NCBI GenBank assembly: GCA_016584305.1
Contig: JACEEZ010019117.1
Coordinates: 312,503-376,502 of the forward strand
Direction: 5' to 3'
DNA: 64,000 nt
Origin: Chionoecetes opilio
Lineage: Eukaryota > Arthropoda > Malacostraca > Decapoda > Majidae
The notes under the pieces are model-generated. The model ran no database searches and was not told the origin of the DNA. It saw only the letters and a program-made list of their open reading frames with translations. The stretch's first letter is position 1, and each line of letters opens with the position of its first letter. The translations under genes were made by a program, and so were the position numbers. Below, piece by piece: positions 55,331 through 64,000 of the stretch.

Positions 55331-55547
55331 ACCGAGATAATCTGTAGATTTTAATAGAAAATCTGTATTTTTTTTTCTTTTTCCATTTCTTTTCAAAATC
55401 AGGGTGCGTCTTCCAAGATGCAGCGTCTTAGTGTCTTATAAGCCATAAAATACGGCTATTCGAGGTATTCAAGAGGCAGGTCTGGCAACCTGGTCTAAGG
55501 CAGCGTGACGCCAACGGTAGGAAGACGTGTCCCGTACGTCTCTTAGG

Positions 55548-55872
55548 GGAAGCGGTAGCAGAGTGGTTAGCGTCTCCGAGGTGCATTCTCGGTGGCCCAA
55601 GTTCGATCCTTGATGAGGGCTGTAAAATCCACTTAAAATCTTTCTCTGCACCATCGAGTGGCCTAAGAACACCCACATGCTGCCCATTAACTCTACCTTT
55701 GATTGCGAGTGCTTCGGAGGACACAGGAGGGCGGCATGAGCCTCTAATCACAGGCGTCACTATAACAATCCTGCCTGTGCTACCATGGGCGAGGGCCAAC
55801 CATCACAGCCCTCGAGTGAACCTCCAGGGCCCACCATCCCACCCCTGGAGGTCACTGCCTAATGGCGCTATA
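55548..55872 (+). mobile_element. tRNA-derived SINE (family 4)
   Basis: The head has an A-box-like ggtagcagagtggttagcgt and a B box aagttcgatcctt. The body includes ctaccatgggcgagggcc and ccacccctggaggtcactg. The body end is present in reverse orientation inside the element at 13129-13727. Confidence 0.7.
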
Positions 55873-55896
55873 GGCAAAGAAAGAACGAAAAAAATG

Positions 55897-56349
55897 TACG
55901 AAGCAGCGCGAAACTCGGTGAGATAATGCACGAAAGTCAGGATGGTAAGAATTTAGGACTCGGCCCGAAACTCGAGGATCGTGAAACTCGGATAGCGTGA
56001 AACGCGGGAGGGTACTGTATATACAGGAATTTATCAAATAGGTTCGGTAAATATGAGGTTCGGTTTGGTGATGGGCTGGCCGAACATGTACACGCCTGCT
56101 GAACATGTAATTTCCCTGTATGCGTGTAGTATTTGTGATGGCTGCATGTACGTAAGTATATGAACTTTCATCTAATGTAACGAACAAAGTTTATTATACA
56201 CGGAAATGGTGGGAAATCGCGAATTTTCACCTCATATAACAAACAAAGTTTGTTATATGCGAAACATTTTGATCCCTCTTCTATAACGTATTTTTGGATA
56301 TAACGTAACCTCCTTCCCCCAATTGTTTCGTTAAAGTGAGGGCTTACTG
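55897..56349 (+). mobile_element. Right-end remnants of two TA-flanked families
   Basis: 55897-56017 is the right part of the family at 13129 (ends gcgggagggtactg). From about 56020 to 56349 it is the family at 10567 (gttcggtaaatatgaggttc, ending gtgagggcttactg). Each ends at a TA. The left parts of both are missing. Confidence 0.7.
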
Positions 56350-56351
56350 TA

Positions 56352-57140
56352 CAGTCAAACCTCGATATAACGGACTAAAGGGGGGGAGGAGTGGTCCGTT
56401 AAAGCCGATTGTCCGTTATAGCGAGGGTATTTTCCCAAGGGTGGAAAAATATATGATAAAAACGGAAAAATTGTGAAATAAATGAGAAATAATCACAAAC
56501 AAAACCAGACTGTGTAGCTATGTTGGGAGGTAAACAGTGACTGGCACTACGTGCTGAATTTGGTCCGCTCCTACACGTGAAATAAATGAGAAATAATCAC
56601 AAACACAACCAGACCGTGTAGCTAGTCAAGCTCAAGCTCTAGAGAAAGGTAAACGAACAACAAGCCAGACACAATCGTGGCTGTCAAAGGTATTGCATAT
56701 TATCATGACTAATGTTCATTATTATATATATTATATGGTTGTGAAGTGCAGTTCTATATACGTGTCACTATTTAGGTCAGTGTAGCACTGCGTGTCACCT
56801 TAGATAAGGGTGATTTAGGGTGTTGAGGTGACAGGGAGACGTAGTAGCGGCCACGCCATAACACTAATAATCACTATTTTAAACAATACACACCTTCTAC
56901 CACTAAATCAATAGCAATACAGGCTCCTTCCTTATATATCTTAATACGTGATACATCAAAACTCCTTAAAACCCAAGCATTCCAAAGTAAAATGAGAAAA
57001 TAATACAATTATGTTGAGTTGACAATTCGAGCGGTGATAAGCTGTCTAATATGCAAAAAAAAAAAAAAAAAGTCACGCAAATGGAGTCCGTTATATCCGA
57101 AGTCCGTTACATCGAGGTCCGTTATATCGAGGTTTGACTG
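56352..57140 (+). mobile_element. TA-flanked element (CAGTCAAACCTCGATATAAC ends)
   Basis: Long, nearly perfect terminal repeats (CAGTCAAACCTCGATATAAC and its inverse at the right end) with TA at 56350-56351 and 57141-57142. The right subterminal region repeats gtccgttatatcga-type words three times. An internal duplication contains aatgagaaataatcacaaac. No transposase. Confidence 0.85.
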
Positions 57141-57663
57141 TACATATATGGTAAACGCCACAATGATGTCACCAACTGACAAAGCGTCAACTCTCTCTAC
57201 CCTCTGATAAGCTACTACTATACAGATGGATGCTTAAAGAGCATCTTTCTCATAGGAAAACAGAATTTTTACAGTACAGTAAACCCTTCATGCTCGCAGG
57301 GTTTAAGGAACAGAGACACCCCCGAGTATCGTAAATCCGCGAGCATGACATTAGTTACCCCTCCCGCCACGAATTAGGCTTACGGTATAAAGAAAATGGA
57401 TTTTGTTGCTTGAATGATAATGATAATGATAATTATGGATGCAAATAATGCAAAATAGTATAAATTGTATATTACAGGTGTATTAATGATTAGTAATAGG
57501 GTACACTACTGTATAAAGGTAAACATTTGGTACCGATCGATACTTACGAGTGTTTTGTTGTCGTTGTCCTTCCGTCTTTGGTCCTCTACACCTAGGCCAT
57601 AATCCTCCCCCCTTATGCATAACAGCTTAATGATTATGAATGATTAATTATAATGCATATCAA

Positions 57664-58357
57664 CCCTTTCACGCACGGTGACGCGATTGCGTCAAAACGG
57701 GCCCGTCTGCAATCTGAGCTTTTGACGCGAATTGCGTCAAAAAACAGTTAAAAATTCGCCAAAAATAAAGTATTTATCAGAATTGCATCAAATTTTTCTG
57801 CTTCAAAGATCCAACCTAGACCTATAAAATAAACTAATTGTCAACTCTCATGTGAGTGGATGTGAAATGATAAGGGTTTGTGTGTCAGTTTCCACTCACC
57901 AGGCAGCCTGTGCGCACGGATTGTCGTTCCTTTAAAACGTGTCCCGAGCTGGCCATAATGGCCATATGAAAATTATAATGGTAGCGTTGGAATCCTCATA
58001 AAAATCCGCTTTTATTGGCATATAAACCATAAAAAGTTGACTCAGGAAGTTTCGAGCTACGAAGTGGTGAACGTAAGTATTTCTTATTTCTCTTTACTCA
58101 ATATTTTTTCGGAGTCGGTAAATTCCGCCATTTATTTGCATTTCTTGTTATTTTTTTCTTTTATAAGGCAGAATAATCTCTTGCAAAACCAATGATATAT
58201 AATAATGCCAGGAAAAAAGAATACACGTTGGTGAAATTGATAACATAAAAAAATTATTCGCCGCACAGTCTGGCCATTTTGCGAGGCCCCTTAGGGAGCA
58301 TAAGACGGATGTTGCAGTGGACGGAAAAACTTATTAAACTTTTTGTGCGTGAAAGGG
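57664..58357. mobile_element. piggyBac-like element nested in the composite
   Basis: The ends CCCTTTCACGCAC and inverse match those of the element at 52368 in type. The right flank is TTAA (58358-58361); the left flank is TCAA (57660-57663), one base from TTAA. No ORF of note. Confidence 0.75.
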
Positions 58358-58464
58358 TTAAAGCATAAACGAAGAAATCAAGGTAAGTAATGCAGTTAAA
58401 AAGCAAATATAGAACACCCACAGCGCGGGTAGGTGGTAGATTTGGTGGTAAACCTGCACGCTTG

Positions 58465-58850
58465 CCCACAACTGCTCGGGACTGGTATTAAGAGAGGTAG
58501 TAAGTCTCCAGGCTTGCTCATTACTGCTTGGTATCCTATGAAATAAAAATATTCTAGGTGAATGTAGACATATAATCCATTTTAATGGCTATTATTCATA
58601 TATATGAGTAAAGAGATGAAAATACAAGCAACGCGTCTCATCCACATCTGGCAGCGCAGCCGCAGCAGCATCATCATGATGGCGGAGATAAACACCAAGG
58701 AGATCTCCTTGGTAGTTAATAGGGCTGCAAGGACCCCTTGAGGAACTCTATGATCCCTGGTGATATCCTATGATGCTATCACAGGCGTGGTAGCTGACCT
58801 GTCTTCTTCAGGAAGGCACAGGTGAGGCGGATTACGGCTTGTTGTCATGA
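58465..58850 (-). pseudogene. Retrotransposon C-terminal module inside the composite
   Basis: The minus strand encodes RLTCAFLKKTGQL near 58795-58835, the same C-terminus as the frame ending at 7996, followed by matching 3' sequence (atagcatcataggayatcac). A second copy is at 59470-59890 within the inner element. Confidence 0.65.
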
Positions 58851-59212
58851 GAAGACAGTAGGGCGCCGGGCGGGGCAAGCCGAGGGAGGCTTGCTGGATA
58901 CGGTAGTAAGGGCAGGTAGTATCTAGGTGGTAGGTGTGGGTTAAGAATGCAGTGATGAGTGTTCGTTAGTTCTTTAAAGGAAACAAGGGTTTCTTCCTTA
59001 GGGTTTATTCTTAGGGTACAACGGGGAAATACAGAGAGAGCTACCGACAGGCGTGTCGGTGTGGTGTGATCAGCTCAACGGAGAGCGCTCGACTGCCCAA
59101 GGCGGCGTATGATGCCTGGGAGGAGCACAGTGCTGCCCCTGTTAGAGTACAGTGTTGCTACCTAACATAGCATGTGAACATAAGGTTTGGGAAATATATG
59201 TGATTGGTATTA

Positions 59213-60737
59213 CAGGGAGGTCCCGTTATACGAGCATTCGATATACGAGAATCCGATGATACGAAATGTGTAAATTAGGGTCTATTTTCAATATACGAGA
59301 TCGAAAATCCAATGTTACGACATTCAAACTGGGGTGAGTAAAATTACCAAGTTATTTACTAAAGTAAATTACAAGTTATTTACTAAAATTATAAACATTT
59401 ACTGACTACATATATGATTTTACCTAAGGTTGTACGATAATCAATCTGAAAATAACGTGCAGACTGACCAACGACTGCTCGAGACTGGTATTAGCAGAGG
59501 TAGGAAGTCTCCAGGCTCGCTTATTATTGTTTGGTATGCTATGAAATATAATTTCTCTAGGTGAATGTAGACATATGATTGCATTTGGATGGATATTATT
59601 CATATATATGAGAAAAGAGATGAAATACAAGCAAGGGACTCATCCACGTCTGGCAGCGCGGCCTTTGGCAGCAGCAGCAGCAGCAGCATGAGCCGGCCCA
59701 TGAAGCCCATGAAGCCCGTGAGGTGGATATCAACACCATTAGACCAAGGGAGATAGATGTCTTTGGTAATATTTAGTAGGGGAGCGAGAACCCCTTGAGG
59801 AATCCTATGATCCCTGGTGATATCCTATGGTGCTATCACAGGCGTGGGAGCTGACTGTCTTCAGGAAGGCACAGGTGAGGCGGATGACGGCGGGTTCTTA
59901 CTCAAAAGTTTTGAGTGGTGGCGCCGCTGGAGCCGCCACGGTAGGTTTGGGCAGGATTAAACGTCTTATTACTCATTATCATACAACTTAGTGATTATGG
60001 TGAGATGTTATATACACGTGTCATTATCTATATCAATGTAGCACCGTGTTTCACCTTAAATAAGGGTGATTTAAAGATGTTATGATGAGGCGCGACTGGC
60101 GGGGCAGAGTGATGGAGAAAAATTCTTGCCGTGGGGCCGCCCCATGACACGAATATTCACTATTTCAACCCACATACACACCTTCTACCACCAAAACACT
60201 AGCAACACAGGCTCCTTACTTATATATCTTACTATCTGATACATTAAAACTCCTTAAAACGCAAGCATTCCAAATAAAACGAGAATTAGTTTGAGATGAC
60301 GAGGACAGAAGGCAGAGAGAGGCAGTCTGGCATGCCATTCTTGCCCGGAAATATGTCTCGCTGACTTGTGATTGGTCAAGAAGTTTTAAAAACAGTTTAT
60401 CATTGGCTGGTGACTGATGATGAGCTTGATGACATCATTTATGTTTTATGTTTAATTAATGTGCAGTTATGTTATTTTGTGTGCTATTTTCTCTTTCAGA
60501 ATGTTTTTTCTACAGAATAGGTAGTACAGTGTAGGTAATATAGACGCTGTGTGTTTGTTGTGTTTGCTATAGTTTATTTTAGCTTGAAAAACATGGTGTT
60601 TTTTTTGTTTTTTTAATTGATGGGGTCCTGGAACCAAACCTATATTTTACCATTAGTTATGTGTTTCGTTATACGAGATTTCGCTTTACGAGTATGCCAG
60701 GTGGAACCTAACTGCTCGTATCTTCGGGACCTCCCTG
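59213..60737 (+). mobile_element. Inner TA-flanked element (CAGGGAGGTCCCGTTATACG ends)
   Basis: The left end CAGGGAGGTCCCGTTATACG and the right end (ctcgtatcttcgggacctccctg) are inverse with changes. TA is at 59211-59212 and 60738-60739. The interior at about 59470-59890 duplicates 58465-58850 of the surrounding element. A (AGC)n run lies near 59670. Confidence 0.8.
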
Positions 60738-61630
60738 TACGTTATACATGTGACTGTGCTGTGATATTCACATATCCACAGTAGGAGAGCGGGTGATAGC
60801 TGGAGATACCACCTCCATTGCTGGGTCCGGGCCCTGGTGGGAACTGGCAGAGTGGCGGCCCTCTCGCGGCTGTATGCACAAACATGTTTGTGCGCGCCAT
60901 TTAAACTCCTTATTTTTCGTATTTTTTAACTATATTTAATTATTTATTATTATTTATCCCAAGGGTTGAAAAACCGCGAGAAATCAAATCCACGAGCCTG
61001 AAACCCGCGAGCATGAAGAGTTTACTGTATTGCTTATTGTGTCAAATGTGCATAATTGAATATTAATCTGCAACAAACTTGTCCCTCAGTAACAATCAGG
61101 CTTTATTATATGTATGTGATTGAATCTTTTGGTGGGGTAATTTTGGGTTTTAGTAGAATATTATTCATCAAAGAAATACTACTCATCAGATTAGAGAGGT
61201 TACTGTATTTTAGAGGGAAAGAAGATGAGAGAGTGATAAAATTGTAGTGTACAAAGATGAGATTTATGGACAGAAGCCAGTATAGAGTTCTGCCTTGCCC
61301 ATTGCAATGAATGGATGAAGAATTGGTACCACAATAGAATAGCCTTGATAAAAGATACATTTTTTTGTCAAACCAGAGGATTTAGTGTACGTCCAACAAG
61401 TAAAGAAAGAAGCAGATATTAAGAAATTTATAATCGAATTTCATGTATATGCCCCACCTCATATGTCAAAAAAAACTCCTTTTCAGCCTAAATTAGGTTC
61501 AATAGATAGCATTAATAGATGATTAGATTTTTCAGCCAAATTTATCAATGAGATAGTTTGTGATAGCTTTACAGTTAGACATATATTTTCTTGCCACAGA
61601 GATTTAAAGTTTTACCCTTCAATTTTCCAG

Positions 61631-61753
61631 GCAATGGTTCAGGCCAGCTGTGCGATGAAAGCCTCACCCTATGAAGCAGAAGAGATGGAGTTTTTGTCCA
61701 CGTTGTGTGAAAAGATTCGTCAAGACAGCAGCATTATTTTGCTTTACATACAG
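61631..61753 (+). CDS. FHIP2: FHIP2 coding exon 4
   Basis: The exon has 41 codons, AMVQASCAMKASPYEAEEME then FLSTLCEKIRQDSSIILLYIQ. Human FHIP2A reads KLIRLCGEVLATPTENEEIQ then [21 protein letters not shown] at the equivalent place, directly after the exon 3 segment. Phase 0 on both sides; acceptor ttttccag, donor gtaggt. Confidence 0.88.
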
Positions 61754-62470
61754 GTAGGTGCAAATACTGATGCAGCGCCCTATTTGTGTTCCTGACTGCC
61801 TTGGAGACACGCCCAACATCTGAACTTTTCCTAACTACTAACCCTTCTGCTTAATCTGTGAAGCTATTCTCTCTGTTGGGCTCCTCCGATCACAATCTTA
61901 TTTCTGTAACCTGTCTTATCGCTCCGGTGCCGCCTCGGAAGCCACCTAAGCGGAAGTGCTTCTAGTATTTCAACTCAGCTAAGTGGGAGGACCTAAGGCA
62001 GTACTAGTCTGATTTTCCATGGAATGATTATTGCTTCCATGTCAGAGACCCATCTCTTTGTGCAGAGTGCATAGCTGAGGTTATTGTCTCTGGCATGTTG
62101 CAAAAGGGGAGACCAGATACCAGCTATGTCCTATAACACTTCTAGAGTGATAGAGACCGCGGCTGCGAGAGTAAACAAACAAACCAGCATCTGCTCAGAC
62201 GCACTGAGCCTCAAGGTTTAAAGGGCGCGCGGCTTTTTAAACCGTGCGCCTTTAAACCTCAATACTGAAAAACTTTTTTTTCTTCCAGTTTTCCTTTAAT
62301 AACTTCGCCACTATTGTACCAAATTTAATAAACAATATATCATTGGAAAGAGGAATGAAGATGTGATTTTCTCATCTTGCGTTATTTTTCAATTTAGGTA
62401 AATAATTGCAAATAATAGCAAATACATTTACGAGAAAAAAAAAGAAAAAAAAATCTTAACACTTAACAAC

Positions 62471-62730
62471 GGGTACTCCGTAGTGTAGTGGTTAGCACGT
62501 TCGGCTCACAACCAAGAAGTCCCGGGTTCGATCCCCGGGCGGAGCGAAGATAGATGGGTGGTCTTTCTTAAAACCCAAGCCCCTGTCCACCCAGCAGTGA
62601 ATGGGTACCGGGTGTTAGCCGGGGGTTTGTGACCCCCCTCCCGGGGTGGTGGCTTCGGCCAACACTAAGCTGCAGCGGTAGATCACTACGGCTCTGAGGA
62701 ATTATCCTCTAAACAAACAAACAAACAAAC
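62471..62730 (+). mobile_element. tRNA-derived SINE (family 3)
   Basis: The tRNA-like head has A box (tagtgtagtggttagcac) and a perfect B box (GGTTCGATCCC) with a strong T stem (cccggg/cccggg). The acceptor stem is only partly paired. The body has caccagcagtgaatgggta-like words and the tail is (aaac)n. Related pieces are at 55128-55330 and, reversed, at 13480-13560. Confidence 0.82.
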
Positions 62731-63218
62731 AAAACTTAAGAAGAATGAAATTCAAATTTCTTAAAAGATGATACGTTTGGATATTTTGTAATGCATATTT
62801 GGTAATTTTTTCATCAGTGTAAGTCATTGGATAAGAACGTTGTTAAGAATTAAATTTCTTCGATATGAAAACATCCATTTCTGTTATTAAGATTTAAAAA
62901 TATTTTTTTTTTCTTTTTTCAGTTATGTATCGAGGAGCTATGGATCTGAAAATGAGCTAGGATTATTTTGGCATTAGCATACTTTTGACATAAAAAAAAT
63001 CATGACAATACACTGATAATTATCGTGTATTGTCATGATTTTTTATAATTAAGAAATAGTGTGACGCTCCCCTTAATTTGCAAATACGTATTGTAGAAGA
63101 GATTAACCCTTAGATATCGTCAGTAGTTGCTGAGAAGCACCCAAAAACAAGTATCATCTATATATTGTTTGTGCGGACTTTTGAAGTACAGCATAAATAT
63201 AGTTACACCGCATTCTGT

Positions 63219-63519
63219 CGCCTCCGTGGTGCAGTGGCTAGCGTGCCTGGCTACGAATCTGCGGGCCCTGGTTCGATCCCGGGCCAGGGCAAGTCGGTCA
63301 CCAGCCTACCCAGCTGTTCTTACTTCCTTTCGGGGTTGATAAATGGGTACCTGGGGTAACCTGGGGAAGGTAACTGTGGTAACCCGGGAGTCACACTAGC
63401 CCTGTGTCCCGGGGTAACGGGTCCTCACCCACCACAGGCTCTAAGGGCTAATGCCACGGAGATGAGCACCGCATGCCACGCGCAGCTTAGCGTATGCTCC
63501 CATCTTTACCTTTACTTTA
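63219..63519 (+). mobile_element. tRNA-derived SINE (family 2), intact
   Basis: The head has A-box-like gtggtgcagtggctagcg and B box GGTTCGATCCC. The body contains aaatgggtacctggggtaac, and the tail is (ctttac)-like. It is flanked by CATTCTGT on both sides (63211-63218 and 63520-63527), a target duplication. Confidence 0.88.
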
Positions 63520-63865
63520 CATTCTGTAAGGTTTTAATAGTGTCTATATATAGATTCTACTGGAATATGGAACAATTAGCCGCATAAGAATCGTGTTAAA
63601 ACTCACCACTGCCACTTTGCAGACATATTTGCATTTGCGGAAGTAATTCCACAAACTCAAAGTGTAAATTTTTTAAACTTTTCCTCTGATAGCTTCCTTT
63701 CAGACTACTTATATTGTTACAAACTGCAAATTAAGTTTGCTAGCTTGTTTCTGCATATTTTGGGAGGGGGAAGGTGGTACGTGTCAACAAGTTTGTGCTA
63801 GTTTTTGGGAAATAAGTACGTGGAAATAGGTTAAAAAGTCTGCAAACTTGTTCCCCATGAACCTA

Positions 63866-64000
63866 CAGTAAACCCTCGCTGTAACGATGGTTTGGGGGAA
63901 GGGGTCATCCGATATATCCGATAATCCGTTATATCCTAGCAATACCCCCCATGCACTCTAGATTTCAGGCACAAGCATAACCTAAGTCATAACTTCTCTA
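63866..64000 (+). mobile_element. Left end of a TA-flanked element, cut by the window edge
   Basis: Starts CAGTAAACCCTCGCTGTAAC directly after a TA (63864-63865), with subterminal ccgatatatccgataatccg words as in the families above. The right end is outside the window. Confidence 0.65.

Larger units (their letters stand above)
57277..61027 (+). mobile_element. 3.75-kb TA-flanked composite element
   Basis: The terminal repeats are CAGTAAACCCTTCATGCTCG and, inverse, CAGTAAACTCTTCATGCTCG, with TA at 57275-57276 and 61028-61029. It contains a piggyBac-like element (57664-58357), a minus-strand retrotransposon-derived module (about 58465-58850), and a complete second TA element (59213-60737). No transposase is recognised. 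Confidence 0.8.
54497..61630 (+). other. FHIP2 intron 3 (7.1 kb), transposon-filled
   Basis: Contains SINEs at about 55128 and 55548, a chain of TA-flanked elements (about 55900-57140), and the nested composite 57277-61027. 54530-55060 and 61028-61630 hold nothing recognised apart from a short duplicated word (taggagatcaatytggatgc) near 54560 and 54610. Confidence 0.75.
51066..64000 (+). other. FHIP2: Gene span: FHIP2 (FAM160B/RAI16-like), 5' part
   Basis: Exons 51066-51248, 52171-52317, 54278-54496 and 61631-61753 join in phase 0 and encode an N-terminus collinear with human FHIP2A/B. FHIP proteins bridge the FTS/Hook complex to dynein/dynactin cargo transport; FHIP2 has been linked to the early secretory pathway. 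The rest of the protein (in human more than 700 residues) must be encoded beyond the window. Introns are filled with transposons. Assignment to the FHIP2 branch rather than FHIP1 rests on the PCMEYL block and the MFSxLxxxLQ start. Confidence 0.92.
61754..64000 (+). other. FHIP2 intron 4 (runs off the window)
   Basis: Contains SINEs at 62471 and 63219, hairpins at about 62210-62262 and 62994-63046, and the left end of another TA element at 63866. No further coding exon was recognised. Confidence 0.7.

Noticed and set aside
62471..62545. tRNA gene (Val- or Glu-like)
   Set aside because: The tRNA-like head is continuous with a SINE body and (aaac)n tail, and the acceptor stem is only partly paired.

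Overview
This window is eukaryotic genomic DNA from an arthropod, most probably a decapod crustacean. The grounds are split genes with GT/AG introns, interstitial TTAGG-type repeats (the arthropod telomere motif), tRNA-derived SINEs, and a very dense mixture of TA- and TTAA-flanked DNA transposons, non-LTR fragments and a Mag-like Ty3/Gypsy element. The lineage is an inference; no marker gene fixes the species.

Three host genes are visible. (1) About 979-14793, plus strand: the 3' two thirds of a PP2A regulatory subunit B56 gene (PPP2R5 family, gamma/delta-like C-terminus). Six exons lie between 979 and 4579, then a 10 kb repeat-filled intron, then the terminal exon at 14641-14793. The 5' exons lie before the window. 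(2) 26546-27700, minus strand: an 11-finger C2H2 zinc-finger protein whose visible coding sequence is one exon. (3) 51066 to beyond 64000, plus strand: the 5' part of an FHIP2 gene (FAM160B/RAI16-like, FTS-Hook-FHIP adaptor family). Four coding exons are seen, with an upstream ORF and two candidate starts. The three genes share no obvious pathway.

Most of the rest is mobile or simple DNA. The large B56 intron holds a 56-bp minisatellite, several SINEs, a non-LTR ORF1 fragment and a chain of TA-flanked elements lying end to end (7309-11058, 13129-13727). 14.8-26 kb is sparse intergenic DNA with MITEs and an RT scrap. 28.2-30.1 kb is a 5'-truncated RTE-like retrotransposon. 30-39 kb carries several DNA transposons, some nested, including one of a pair of almost identical 1251-bp TTAA-flanked elements; its inverted partner is at 47.3-48.5 kb. 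38.8-46.8 kb is pyrimidine microsatellite plus a badly frameshifted Gypsy element, and the abundance of homopolymer runs there suggests poor consensus sequence. 49.8-50.4 kb has TTAGG-like arrays, one inside a foldback element with perfect 41-bp arms. FHIP2 introns contain further foldback, piggyBac-like and nested TA-flanked elements.

The most unusual pattern is that TA-flanked DNA elements with different terminal repeats carry the same captured piece of a non-LTR retrotransposon (the C-terminal zf-RVT region and what follows it), and that such elements repeatedly abut while sharing or nearly sharing TA target sites.
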